A DNA stretch of 64,000 nucleotides from Cryptomeria japonica (taxonomy: Eukaryota; Streptophyta; Pinopsida; Cupressales; Cupressaceae), in contig NC_081407.1 in the NCBI RefSeq assembly GCF_030272615.1, positions 103,525,897-103,589,896 on the forward strand. Reading direction: 5' to 3'. Below, piece after piece: positions 43,925-55,425 of the stretch (the stretch's first letter is position 1; each line of letters begins with the position of its first letter). Under the pieces are notes generated by a model. That model saw nothing but the letters and a program-made list of their open reading frames with translations, did not search any database and was not told the origin of the DNA. A program made the position numbers and the translations under genes.

Positions 43925-43936
43925 GATCTGATACCA
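43925..43936 (-). promoter_or_regulatory. PBS of E, initiator tRNA-Met type
   Basis: On the minus strand, TGGTATCAGATC lies 2 bp after the LTR. The usual site is TGGTATCAGAGC. Confidence 0.75.
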
Positions 43937-43938
43937 AT

Positions 43939-44688
43939 TGTTAGATTCAATGACAGTCCCAAAGACACTAAGAGGGGGGGTGAATTAGTGTCTAATCGGT
44001 TAGCAGAATATTTAAACTTATTTTGAACTTTGCAACCCAAAACAGTGTACCGGTAAACAAGAATTAATGCAGTAAACAGAAATAGCAGAGACAACATAGA
44101 AACACACCATAACACAAGATATTCTAATGAGGAAACTCGGTGTGGGAAAAACCTCAGTGGGATTTGTAACCCACAATATTTACTCACTGGTCAATGAATA
44201 AATACTACTTACAATAGGGGCCTGCACATGCAGGGAGGCCAACAACCAAGAGCTCACTGCTCAATGAAGAGTCTCACTGACTACAAAATGCATAATCAAA
44301 TCCAATACAATGTATGACTCAAAATAGTATCTCTAATGCCAGGTTCAGTACTGGTTTAAGCTCAGTCATTAACCAAAACCTTCATTGTCCACTATATCAC
44401 CTTATACAATAATTTCCTATTCATTTCACCATACTACTACTATTTTCACAACAAAATGACCTATAAGATCTCATACATATATGAGTCTTTTACAATATAC
44501 CAAGTCAACTGTAATCTTTGTTTCCAATGTAATCTGAATGTCAGTTTAAGTGCCTATCGATGCCAGTGTCTGCCAATGCATGAAGTTTGTGATGTTGGTG
44601 CATGTAGAAACCTATTGTCGATTGGTTATGAGTTGGTTGCCATAAATGACAACATCAACTATTCTCATATGAGTGTAGAATGCCAATA
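43939..44688 (-). repeat. 5' LTR of E
   Basis: It is 750 bp, starting TGTTAGATTC and ending TGCCAATA on the plus strand. It carries the same conserved blocks as the left LTR. The end base differs from the canonical CA (TA). Confidence 0.8.
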
Positions 44689-46098
44689 TCAACATATTGA
44701 GCATTTTTCTTTCAATCAACATGTGGTCACATGTTAACTCAAAGAGGAGCAAAATCTAGACACCTAAAACTGGCACAACTAATTAAATTGATTTTATTCA
44801 TTTAATCATCAGTTAATCACCTATTAATTACACTAAGGTTTAATTAATATCCCTATTCTTCTAATTGACTTATTAATCAAATTATAGATTTGATTAATTA
44901 CCCTTTCTTCTAATCTAACCCACTAATTAAACTAAGGTTTGATTAAGTACCCTTTAACCACTTAATTGAATAGATCTTATTTATTTAATTAATAGACTTT
45001 TCCCTTTTAATTTAATTTACATTTAATTAAAAATCCCCTTGCATTTAAATAAATCATTATTTATTTGTAAATAACCCCTCCCCCCACTTGCAAAATCCTA
45101 CAAATGCAAGTTGCACCTTTTTGGCTAAAATAAACATTTTATTTTATTTTAAAAAATACCTATTATCCCCCCCACTTGCAAAATCCTACATTTCTCATTG
45201 GCATCTTAATATCCTTCTAGAACCTATCTAATATCCTCATTTACTTAATTAATCCACTTGAGCTTCCTAAGGTTTCTCACACATGTGTGAGCACATATCC
45301 CCCTTTTCCCAATGTGGGACCACATTGACTTTTCACCCCACTCTCCCTTGTGACACTTGTCACAAGGCTAAGCTTGAAATCTGGTACCACACTCATGGTA
45401 CCACATTAATCCTCACCCTCTCCCCCTTGTCACAATTCTAAGCCTTCCAACTTGGGACCACATTCCTCCTTCAATCTTGATCCTTGATTGGTAAGAAATC
45501 TTGGTCATCCATTTCTAAGCCTTCAACTCTATAAGATGAGCCCTTGTCTCATATCAAAGGATCCCAATATCCACTTTCATGCATCCATAATATAGTTGTT
45601 TTGCAGGTTATCAAGGAGCTCTCATTATGCCTCTCTTAAGTATTAGGCCATCTTAATCACATCATAGATAGATTTTATCATGTTTTAGATCAATCATTAT
45701 ATCTTAATTGCACATCAATTTCATAGCATTATCATCTTCATCTTAGCTTAATTAGATCACTTACTTCTTCAATTTGGAAACACAACTCAATTTTGTATAT
45801 CATCGTCATATCATTAGTTTCAATCATTTAATCAACTAGGATCTCAGTTGCATCCATTTTGATTATAGTTATCATTCAAATTGTGCTCTTTAGGTAGTCA
45901 TCTTAAAGATCAAGTGCTCTTCTAAGTGAGGGCCACCTTGAATCTTGAAGATACTTGGAGATAGAGGACAATGAGACAACCTTGAGAGGATTTGGTTAAC
46001 TAACATGTTTTGATTAATTTTGATCTCTAATGCAATGGTCCATTGGTATGTTTGGATTCTTTGTGTCTATTATGCAAGTGCAACACTCTAAGCATACA
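44689..46098 (+). mobile_element. Element F: 3' tail, PPT-like site and 3' LTR
   Basis: 44689-44754 matches the end of A's interior (TTTTTCTTTCAATCAACATGTG, given here in part) and ends in the degraded PPT AAAGAGGAGCAAAA. The LTR runs 44755-46098 from TCTAGACACC to AAGCATACA, a diverged A-family LTR. A TATA-like TATAAG is near 45530. No PBS follows, as expected for a 3' LTR. It could be the true 3' end of element X, displaced by the insertion of A and E. Confidence 0.6.
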
Positions 46099-46878
46099 CC
46101 TATATAAGGCATCCTTCTCAACTCATTTTGAATCTAAGACTCCAAGAATCATAAATATTTGACCTAAAGCATTGAAGCATTCATCATCAAGTATTTCCAG
46201 AGGTCTTCAAGGTTGCATATTCTTTATTCACCCATTATGGATAAAAATTATATCATTCATATGCAAGCATGTGTGTGTGATTAGGGTTTTGTCCTGTTCA
46301 TTCCATTTCATATAATATATGTGATTAAATGAAGAGGAAAAGCATCATTATCAGTCATTGTAGATCTAAGGTATATCTTTCCATTGTTTATTTCAATATT
46401 TGCAATATTTCATTCGAGATTAATTCCTAAACCGAGGTTTGACTTAGGCAAACCCCTATTCCCAACCTATTTCCCCTTCTTTCTATGTGTAGGAAATAGG
46501 TATGGAGCTGTGATTGAGGACCAAGGCAACCACCACCACAGTCCCAACAAATCAAAAGCTCCTTCAGGGAATAAGTCTTAATACACTTATATTCCTCATA
46601 TCCAGGTTTGTGGCTTGATCTGACGACTGTAGCTCACTGTTCATGCATTTTTACTTCGATTTCATCATATTTACCCTAATTTTAGCATATTCAACATTTC
46701 AACTCAACTTAAGAGAAAGAAGAGGCATGTTTAAAATCCCATTGGAATTTGATTAGAATCTAGATATACTAGATTTTGATCTATCAAATTCGTATCCTTC
46801 CCTATTGTAATGGTCCTTAAGAAAAATTAGTGGTTTCTACTACATCCAATTGTGGAAACCCTAATTTTCACCATTACA
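46099..46878 (+). mobile_element. C-related LTR fragment (R-U5 part), plus strand
   Basis: It opens with CTATATAAGGCATCC, a TATA region. It then carries AAACCGAGGTTTGACTTAGG...CAAACCCC and TTTCTATGTGTAGG at 46430-46495, the same order as in the C LTR read on its minus strand. It ends CCATTACA. F appears to have inserted just upstream of its TATA box. A 65-codon frame (46384-46581) lies inside and looks accidental. Confidence 0.45.
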
Positions 46879-47150
46879 GGAATAAGATTTAAATTAAAAT
46901 GTTAATTTTGATTACATTTTCATCTATGTTGATTCACCCACCATGCTCTCAGCATCTGGTAGTGCTCAACAGTTTTCTTGCCATGAATTGATTCTTGATT
47001 CAATATTATGAGTCCTATTTTAATTTAAAACATCAATACATTTATATTTGAGTCCTTACTATAAGAGTTCCCTTTCTTCTATATCATTTTAAATTTCAAA
47101 GCACATTTTCCCCCACTTTAATATTTTCATTGTTCATATAAATTATAGAT
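46879..47150. other. Unassigned AT-rich sequence
   Basis: I see no gene, repeat or LTR mark here. A run CCCCCACTTTAA (47109-47120) is the reverse of a C-type PPT, but no LTR boundary is clear beside it. Confidence 0.3.
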
Positions 47151-48316
47151 ATGGTATCAAGGCCCTATTATCTCACAACCCTTAAAATTTGGGCCCATTT
47201 TGTCAAGACTATGTGGCAAAGCCACATAATCTGATGTTGTTTGGCTAAAATTTTTGGAGGATAAAGTGTCATCTTTGTCATTTTCATATTTATCCTTAAA
47301 ATTGGAAAATGATTATTTTAAGTTAGCCAAAAGGTGAATTTACCTTGAGAACCCTATATAAGACATCATCCTTGATTCATTTTGATCATCTACAAGTTTC
47401 ATTCTAAGAGAAATTATTATTCTTCAAAAATCAAATACAAGTTCAAGGAGAAGTAAGATCCAATAAGGCATCTTCAATTATGTTTTCATGATTGTATTTT
47501 TAATTATTCATAATGTTATTGTATCAACACACATTGGAAGACTTATCCTAAGAGAATTGGATCATCAATATCATTTTTTAATCTTGAGGTAACATCATTT
47601 CAAGTTTAGCATATTTACTTCATATTTCTATTTCCTTCCCAATCATCATTGTTGTAGAGTCGATTCCAACATGGTTTTTAACTAAGGAAAACTCTTATAT
47701 AACCCAACACCATTTTTCTCTACTCTTGTACATTTGCAGGCTCAAAAATAGTTTTAAGGTTCAAACTGAGTATACATGAGCACAATACATACAAAGACAA
47801 GGGAAACAAAATAATTTCAATAGAAAAGAGGAAAACTAAGGCACCTAGCTACATAGTCCACCTAGACTAGGGCTCTTAGCATTATGGTCCAAGTATATTG
47901 ACCTGAAAGTTGACCAAAAGGAATTTTGGAGCTCCTAAGACCATTTTGACCCCTGTTATGCACATGGACACCTATAAGGACTATGGTGCCTAGCCACATA
48001 GTCCACCCATTTTGAGCTCATATTTATGTGAAAGGTTTCACTTTACATCCCCTTTCTAGATTAAGGTTTGCTCTTTGATTATCAATTCTATATTTTTTTG
48101 TCTATGTTGATTATTGCCACTTTTGCACTATTTAGCCTAGCTATTTGCATCTAACTTATCCAATCAATCAAATAAAAAAAGAAACGAATCATTATTTCTA
48201 ACTCTCTCAAGGGTTTGTACTTGGGCCTATTGATTGTTCTACGATGTAATTTGTGGGATTGGGTTTGATTGCTAGTTTTCATGTTTAAATTAGTGAATCC
48301 CATTTACCACATTACA
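47151..48316 (+). mobile_element. Second C-related LTR, plus strand, start uncertain
   Basis: CTATATAAGACATCATCC (about 47357) resembles the TATA region at 46101. A later segment has the ...TTGTACATTTGCAGG pattern. The end CACATTACA at 48316 is followed by TTT and TGGTGAACCC (48320-48329), the same arrangement as C2's LTR end and PBS. Its left boundary is not resolved. Only ~50 bp of interior remain before the next LTR. Confidence 0.45.
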
Positions 48317-48319
48317 TTT

Positions 48320-48331
48320 TGGTGAACCCAA
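48320..48331 (+). promoter_or_regulatory. PBS-like site of the C-related element
   Basis: TGGTGAACCCAA matches the C2 PBS TGGTGAACCCGA except at one position. It supports a plus-strand, C-type element here. Confidence 0.5.
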
Positions 48332-48367
48332 CATTTCTTACAGTTGCACCTTTTCTGGTATTCATTT

Positions 48368-49038
48368 TGTAGTGTCCCTCTTGGACTTGTATTTTGATTT
48401 TTGCATTGATAGACATATATGGACTCTTATGTGATATTTTGATTCATGTTTATGACTCTATTTCTATCCCATATGATATTGATGATGCTAGATACTTATA
48501 TGGACATATGCTATTTGATGACTTATGTGGATGATTAATACACCTTAGACTATATTGATGATGGACCTATATTTGACAATTTATGTGTTCATTATTCATG
48601 ATGGATCATATTGCTTATGGTATTTTGATGAAATTATGATTACGCTAACCCTACTCTATGATTATGATGATTGAGTTGATTCTTCAATGATTGTGATTGT
48701 CTTCTAGTGTTTTCGTGATAAGGACGATGCCATAATACTCATTGCAAGCATGATATGACATTGTAATTATTTATCACTTGCCTTATCATTTATGATGTAT
48801 ATGTGTTGTATATATGTTGTATTGTGTTTAGTGGTGGATGCATGATTTCATTTATTAGACATTGACTCCACTTGGTCTCACATGTCTGAGCGTGTCTTAT
48901 CCCAATGGAAAGTTGTTGGAGATGACATGTGTTTCCCTCTTCATGTACTCTAGGCTTAAGTTGTCTACCTAGTTAGTTTGTGTCGTGGCACAAGTTGGTG
49001 GTTAGAGTTTTGTGTCGATGTTTGACCCCATGTCAGGT
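48368..49038 (+). mobile_element. Element G: left part of a B-related LTR
   Basis: It starts TGTAGTGTCCCTCTTGG, like B's TGTAGTACCCCTCCTCG. It shares GACTCCACTTGGT...GTCTGAGCGTG (48865-48900) and a following AGTTGTCTACC-TAGTTAG-TTGTGTCGTGGC block with B. The TA microsatellite of B is absent. It is cut at 49038 by element D; its remainder would lie right of the window. Confidence 0.6.
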
Positions 49039-50506
49039 TGTAAAGATCTAATGTCAATAGCTAACAAGATGAGAGGGGGGGGTGAGTCATACAAACTTAA
49101 TCTTCAATATTTTCAACAGATTCAACCTCGATAACTTAAACTTCAGCAATATAACCAAAAATTGCTAAATATGCTAACTCATAAACACATAATCATCATA
49201 ACACATATAACACCACATTTAACGTGGAAACCCAAATAGGGAAAAACCACTATGGGATTTTGTACCCACTAAGAAATATACTCTTGTAGAGTATGCTCAG
49301 TTAAAAGCAAATCCTGTTAAAGATTACAAACAAATTGCTAGATGTGACCCGGTTAAGGGATTTCCCTCAAATCTATTAGGATCTTCACTTTGTTAGAAGT
49401 GACCTTGTTAAAGGATTTCAAACACTCATTTAGAATGTTACCTTGCTAGAGGATTTACAAATAAGACTATTAGGTCCACTCGGTTAAGAGATTTCCAATC
49501 ACTTACAAAATAAACAACAGTAATAAATATATCTACAACTTCACATCCAAAATGCTAAAGCAAATTCTTATTTGCTCAAAACAATCTTGTCATAGGACTT
49601 ATCTAGTCCTCTGCTAGGCTTCACAATCTGTTCTTCAATCAGATCTTCAAGATTCAGTGCTCGGTAATCTCTTCTATAGCATCACTGTGCATACATTTAC
49701 CCGCATGCATTGTTTATCAACAATTCCTTATTTATAAACAATTCTAACCGCTTAATCTCCTTGATCACATTTCCCATGATCAATCTTAGCCATCAGATCT
49801 TCAAACTTGACTAGGTTCAATGTATCCTTCGATCTGAAAATGTTTTACATTGCCTAGGGACTTGCATTCCTTTCTTGGAACTTGCACAAGGTTATTGTGA
49901 TTCAATCTGAGTTGTAGATCTTCCATTGTCATAGATCCTTAACAAACTTCATGCACGGCATACCAATCATTTAATCAACTCCAGCTCATCATTGTCCTTC
50001 ATTAAATAATGCTTGTATTCATCCAATACAATCTGTCATAACTTGGTTGCAACTCGGTAAATACTGAACTTCACTCGGTAGTCATTCTGCCTTCATTAAC
50101 CGATATCGATAACCTTAGGGTTTACCGACTAGGTTCTTTGCTCGGTGACATAGTATAGTATTAACCTTACAATCAACAACATTTGTAGGATATAAAAACA
50201 ATCTAAACATCATGATCTCATCATTGTCTAACTCGGTAGTAGTTGCCCATTGAATAACTTATTTCTCCCCTTATTCATCACATTCTTTCTGTGTCACTTA
50301 CCGACCACTTAATACTCATCAAAACATACTTCTTAAGATATGGCAACATCATACTAAATCAGAAAATCAATTTCTTGACATCAATGACAAAACAATATTA
50401 TTAAGATAGTAAACATCCTTCTTCAGTTATATCAATAATCTCCAACAACCTTCTCAATATCCTTATTAAAATGCTAACAATCTTTCTTTCTACTGAAATG
50501 CCAACA
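49039..50506 (-). repeat. 3' LTR of D (1468 bp)
   Basis: On the minus strand it starts TGTTGGCATTTCAG and ends CTTTACA. It includes a block of five phased GTTAAAGGATTT-like motifs (49309-49505). The 5-bp TSD on this side would be CAGGT; its partner lies outside the window. Confidence 0.9.
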
Positions 50507-50520
50507 ATCTCCCCCTTTGG
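50507..50520 (-). promoter_or_regulatory. PPT of D
   Basis: On the minus strand, GCCAAAGGGGGAGA lies next to the LTR start. It is almost identical to the PPT of E, pointing to a common origin of their ends. Confidence 0.8.
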
Positions 50521-50916
50521 CATTGATGGAAAAACCAACAATTAAATGGTAATACCAACAAGATATTCAAATTGATTCGGATTCAGATTGTTGTTAGACT
50601 TCTCCTTTTTGCACTGATTTTCTCCCCCTGTCATTAGTTTTTTGTTATTTTCATCATTTAGGACTTTACCATTTAGTCTTCTCCCCCTTTGACAACAATG
50701 CCAAAAAGTAAAAGAACTAAATCATGAACTCTTCTGCTGTGAAGTGCTTGCTTTTGCTGTGTTACACACGTATCATTTCAGTCTCGGTCAGAGCAACTAG
50801 TCTCTATTCACTATTTCCTGCACACCTTTAGAAAACCTTCTAAAGTGTGTAAATCAACATCAATCCACACATAATATTCTGTAGATTCATTGAATTAATG
50901 CTTTCACAAAACTCTG

Positions 50917-52287
50917 TCAGTGAGTAGAAGATAGGGGTAGGACCCCTAACTTGCTTCTAAGATACTCAAAAGTGTCCCTTGGCAATGGCTTTGTGAAGAT
51001 GTCTACAATTTGTTCCTTTGAACTAATATATTCCAGCACAACTTTCTTTTCTTGAACTTCTTCTCTGAGATAATGATACTTTATAGATATATGCTTTGTC
51101 TTAGAGTGCATTACCAGATTCTTTGAACTGTTAATGGCACTAGTATTATCACAGAATATAGTTACTGGCTCGGTAACCTTTTCATTTATACCTTCCAACA
51201 GTTGTTTGATCCATGCTATATTTGTGCAATTCAATGCTGCAACAACATATTTAGCTTCAGCTGTTGATTGTGAAATGCATCCTTGTTTCTTGCTAAGCCA
51301 ACTTACTAGTATGTTTCCTAAGAAGAAAGCTCCACCACTTGTGCTTTTCTGGTCATCAATGTTCCCTACCCAATCAGCATCAGTATAAACTTTTAAATCA
51401 AAATCATTTCTCTTTTCATATACTAAGCCATAATCTTCAGTGCCTCTCAAGTATCTGAAAATTCTCTTGATTGTTGTCATATGCGATTCCTTGGGATCTG
51501 TAGAAAATCTTGCAACAATACCTACTGCATGTGCTATATCCGATCTACTATGTACAACAGATTGTAACTTTCCAATCATAGATCGGTTAAGTGTCTCATC
51601 AATAGATGCAGATTCATCATTCTTTGATAGTTTATAGTTGGTAGTCATAGGAGTACTTACAGGTTTAGAATCCTCCATTCCAAATTTCTTCAAGATTTCC
51701 TTTACGTACTTGGATTGAGTAATGAAAATCTCATCTTTCATTTGCAGTATCTGTAAACCTATAAAATACTTTATCTCACCGATTATTGACATCTCAAATT
51801 CTTTGCACATTTCATTACCAAAGTTTTTGCATAGAGAGTCATCTCCACAAAATATAATGTCATCAACAAATATAGCTGAGATCAGTATTCCATTGTCCTC
51901 ATCATTCTTCATGTACATATTATTGTTTTCACTTGTCCTTATAAAACCAATCTTGATTAGGTAAGAGTGCAGTCTCTCATACCATGCTCTAGGTGCTTGT
52001 TTCAGACCATATAAAGCTTTGTTTAATTTACATACCTGATCTTTACTCCTATCTTCAACAAATCCTTCAGGTTGTTCAATGTAAACTTCTTCTTCTAGTA
52101 TACCATTCAAAAATGCAGATTTAACATCCATTTGATATACCTTGAAATTTTTGAAAGCAGCATATGCCAACAATGTTCTTACTCCCTCAAGTCTAGCCAC
52201 AAGTGAAAAAGTCTTACCATAATCTATTCCTTCTTCTTGAGCATAACCTTTACAAACTAGTCTTGCTTTGTTTCGATATGACCTCAT
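50917..52287 (-). pseudogene. D reverse transcriptase and RNase H (456-codon open part)
   Basis: This is the RVT_2 family: [53 protein letters not shown] and the active site FVDDIIF. RNase H follows with [32 protein letters not shown] and FCDNTSAI. The C-terminus is [13 protein letters not shown] and then [12 protein letters not shown] with its natural stop. All the RT and RNase H signature residues I can check are present, so this half was still open when copied. The apparent first Met is internal; the real frame continues upstream through a frameshifted segment. It cannot be expressed as part of a full polyprotein. Confidence 0.9.
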
Positions 52288-52852
52288 CTTTTTCTTAGCT
52301 TGTTTTTAAAAATCCACTTTATACTGATTACATTTTTGTCCTTCGGTCTTAGGATCAGTGTCCATGTGTCATTCTTCTTGATTTCATCAATCTCTTCTGT
52401 CATAGCATTTACCCAATCTTCACTGTTAAATGCCTCTTTTACTATTCTTGCTTCAAATCCAGATATCAGACATGTGTACTATCTCAGTTTGTTCCTTGTC
52501 ATCACTGGATCATCCTTATCTCCTATAATTTGACTTGATGAATGATGTCTTCTAACATATTTGGCTAATATAGGCTCAGTAGGCTCTGTATGATCTTCAT
52601 CACTCGGGTTCTGGACATTATCTTCATTTTCTTCAGCAACTTTCTTGGTAGGACTTCTCGGTTGAACATAAACAAATTCTTCATAATTTTCTAGTTCTTT
52701 GGAATTTCCTTCATCATTTCTTTATGCAAATTCATCAATTTTCACATTTGCACTTTCCACTATTTTTTAGATGATTTGATCAGACATTTAAATGATCTAC
52801 TTCCAGAAGAATAACCAAGAAATGTTCCTTCCTCACTTTTCTAATCAAACTT
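52288..52852 (-). pseudogene. D integrase-to-RT linker, heavily decayed
   Basis: Traces of the integrase end (KSEEGTFLGYSS) remain next to 52853. Beyond that all frames are interrupted by frequent stops and frameshifts up to the start of the RT segment. Confidence 0.6.
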
Positions 52853-53252
52853 TCAATTTCCGTCATCTTTGTGAACATAACATCTACTTCCAAAGATTTT
52901 AAAATAACTTACATTAAGTTTCTTTTCATACCAGATCTCATATGGTGTCTTCATAGTTCCTTTCTTCAGTTGTACTCGGTTCAGGGTGTAAACAGCAGTG
53001 CTAATTGCTTCTCTCCAAAATGTTTGAGGTACCCTCTTTTCTATCATTAGGGTACTGGCACAATCTACAATTGATCTGTTTCTTCTCTCAGCTATCCCAT
53101 TTTGTTGTGGTGTTCTTGGTGCAGACACTTGCCTTTTTATACTATGATCATTGCAGAATAAGTTAAATTCAATCAGAAGTGAACTCTTCTCCTCTATCAG
53201 ATCTAAGACATTTCAGTTGTCTTCCTGTTTCATTTTCAACTCTTGCCTTGTA
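52853..53252 (-). pseudogene. D integrase core, C-terminal part
   Basis: It includes CLRSDRGEEF (second catalytic Asp), then a 1-bp insertion breaking the frame near 53160. TPQQNGIAERRNR, with the catalytic Glu, follows in 52853-53128, with the usual TFWREAISTAVYTLNR. TAG after FK at 53252 replaces a likely CAG. Confidence 0.85.
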
Positions 53253-54173
53253 CTATTTAAACATTTGAAAATCTTCTAATTTTTCTTTTAAAAACATAAC
53301 TGACATCATCCTTGAGTAATCATCCACAAATAATATGAAATATTTATCACCATAATAACTTTGAACTTTCATGGGACCACAAAGATCAGTGCGTACTAGA
53401 TCTAAAATTCCTTTAGAAGTGTAGGACTTACTTGTAAAGCCTGATCTTGACATCTTACCCATCTGGCATCCTCGACACATAGCATTCTCAAGTTTTTCCA
53501 AACTTAGTAGACCTCTTACTCGGTGCATCTTACTTATTTTGATCAGATTATCAAAATTTACATGACAAAACCTTTTATGCCATAACCAAGTATCATCTAT
53601 CTTAACATAAAGACACTTGTTCCGATTTGAGTCAAGATGAAATGTATTACCTTTTGTTTGTGTCCCGGTAGCAACTAACTTTCCATGCTTGTCATGAACT
53701 TTGACAATTCCTTTCTGAAATTCTATTCGGTATCCTATATTGTTTAGTTGTGCTACACTCAACAAATTGTATTTCAAACCTTCAACCCAGTATACATCAT
53801 CACATTTAGCATTGTCAAGAAGTGTTATAGATCCTTTACCTTTCACCGGACATGGTGCATCATTACCAAATCTTACATAGCCTCCATCATAGTCTTCTAA
53901 TTTAACAAACTTGTGTTTATCACCTGTCATGTGATGTGAGCATCCACTGTCTATGATCTAAGAATCATTATTATTTATGTGAGATATTAGGGATTTTTCT
54001 TCATACCTTTCTTCATCTAATCCATCTTTAATAGCCACATAAACAACTTCCTTTGTATCAGTTTCATCACATTGATCATCGTTGGATTCCTCATCAGCTA
54101 CTAGGCATGTCTTTCTATCTCTCCTTCTGAAGTCTTGGTGTCCTCTGTATTGGTTGTCTTTTTGCCTGTTATC
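53253..54173 (-). pseudogene. D protease, pre-integrase zinc finger and integrase N-part
   Basis: The protease has IIDSGCSHHMTGD near 53965-53920, keeping Asp-Ser-Gly. A TAG replaces the Trp before it. The GAG-pre-integrase segment has LWHKRFCHVN and CRGCQMGK, an HHCC zinc finger. The integrase core opens with VRTDLCGPM (first catalytic Asp). The open frame is 53930-53253; the N-terminal side is interrupted by stops. Confidence 0.88.
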
Positions 54174-55100
54174 TCAGTATTCACTATTTTCACTAGATTC
54201 TTTGTCAGGACAGTTAGAAGCCATATGACCTATTTTATCACAATTGAAACATTTTAAAGGTAGCTTTCCTTTATACTTGCCTTTGTCTCTCGGTAACCTT
54301 CTGGCTAATAATGCTTCAAACTCTTCTTGCTTCTTGATTTCCTCATACAGTTTGTGTACTTCTTCCATGTTCTTACGAAATCTTTCACTTGCTCCACTAT
54401 GATTCCCTTCAGAGTAATTACTCATTCTATCATTGTAATCATCAGATTCATCAATATGAAAAGAATTGAATGCAGATTCTACTTTATTTACTGAAGACCC
54501 ACTATTATCAAAATTACTTAACTCAAATTCATGTAGCTTACCAAAAGTAGCATCCAAAGAAACTAGCATGTTAGGTACAGACCTCAATTCATTGATTGCA
54601 GAGACTCGAATGGCATAAGCTAGTAGAAGTGTTCTAAGCAACTTACTTGTTACATCGTTTTCTTCAATAGTTCCTCCTACTCCTTTGATTTGATTGACAG
54701 TCTCCTTTAACCTTGTACTATATTGGGTTATGTTCTCACCTTCATTCATTCTCATGGATTCAAGTTGTCCTCTTAGACTATCTACTTTTTCTCTTTGGAC
54801 ATGTTCATCACCGCTGTACACAAATATAAGCTTGGTCCACATTGCTTTTGCATCATTACAACCTTCTAGATCATTAAACTCTGAGTCATTCAGTGATGAT
54901 GTTATTTCAATCATAGCTTGAATATGTTATTACTTTGCCTTTATCTCTTCCAAGGTCATCGGGTTGGTGCTTGGTGGTATATAATCATTCTCCAAATAAT
55001 ATGTTGCATATTCTCCAATTCCTGATAAATGCAGCTTCATCCTTTTCTGCCATGTGGAGAAACTTGACTTGTTCAACTTTGGTGCATCCCTTTTATACAT
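54174..55100 (-). pseudogene. D gag
   Basis: A likely start is at 55100 (MYKRDAPKL), though an earlier frame start is possible. The UBN2-type gag core is ITSSLNDSEFNDLEGCNDAK through QREKVDSLRGQLESMRM and ITQYSTRLKETVNQI. A CCHC knuckle, CFNCDKIGHMASNC, is at about 54204-54245. Two adjacent TAA stops near 54930 stand where Gln-Gln (CAA CAA) is expected. A TGA at the end replaces a likely CGA. Confidence 0.88.
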
Positions 55101-55150
55101 CTTCGGATCTTTGCCTCAAGTACCTTTAAACTTTTCATCCAGAGTCCAAA

Positions 55151-55162
55151 GCTCTGATACCA
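55151..55162 (-). promoter_or_regulatory. PBS of D, initiator tRNA-Met
   Basis: On the minus strand, TGGTATCAGAGC lies 2 bp after the LTR end. Confidence 0.9.
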
Positions 55163-55164
55163 AT

Positions 55165-55425
55165 TGTAAAGTTCTGATGCCAATAGCTAACAAGATGAGA
55201 GCGGGGGTGAAACATACAAACTTAATCTTCAAGATTTTCAACAAATTCAACCTCGGTAACTTAAACTTCAGCAATATAACCAAAAACTGCTAAACATGCT
55301 AACTCATAAACACATAATCATCATAACACATATAACACCAGATTTAACGTGGAAACCCAAATAGGGAAAAACCACTGTGAGATTTCGGACCCACTAAGAA
55401 ATATACTCTTCTAGAGTATGCTCGG
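55165..55425 (-). repeat. 5' LTR of D, first part (before C2)
   Basis: It matches 49039-49299 of the left LTR. It ends with CTCGG, the TSD of C2. Confidence 0.9.

Larger units (their letters stand above)
38111..44688 (-). mobile_element. Element E, RT-less copia-like LTR retrotransposon with unknown ORF
   Basis: LTRs are at 38111-38885 (3', left) and 43939-44688 (5', right). On the minus strand they start TGTTGGCATTCTAC and end GAATCTAACA. A PBS resembling initiator tRNA-Met and a GGGGGAGAT-type PPT define the orientation. The interior (about 5.05 kb) holds a multi-knuckle gag-like frame and a ~1000-codon second frame with no RT, RNase H or integrase motif. The terminal two bases of the left LTR are lost at the junction with A2, and no TSD is visible. 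Confidence 0.8.

Noticed and set aside
38111-44688. E as a host gene flanked by repeats
   Set aside because: The LTR pair, PBS, PPT and zinc-knuckle gag on the same strand show that it is an LTR retrotransposon, though its second ORF might be of host origin.
47152-47164. TGGTATCAAGGCC as an initiator-Met PBS
   Set aside because: It has two mismatches to the standard site and no LTR end with CA directly upstream.
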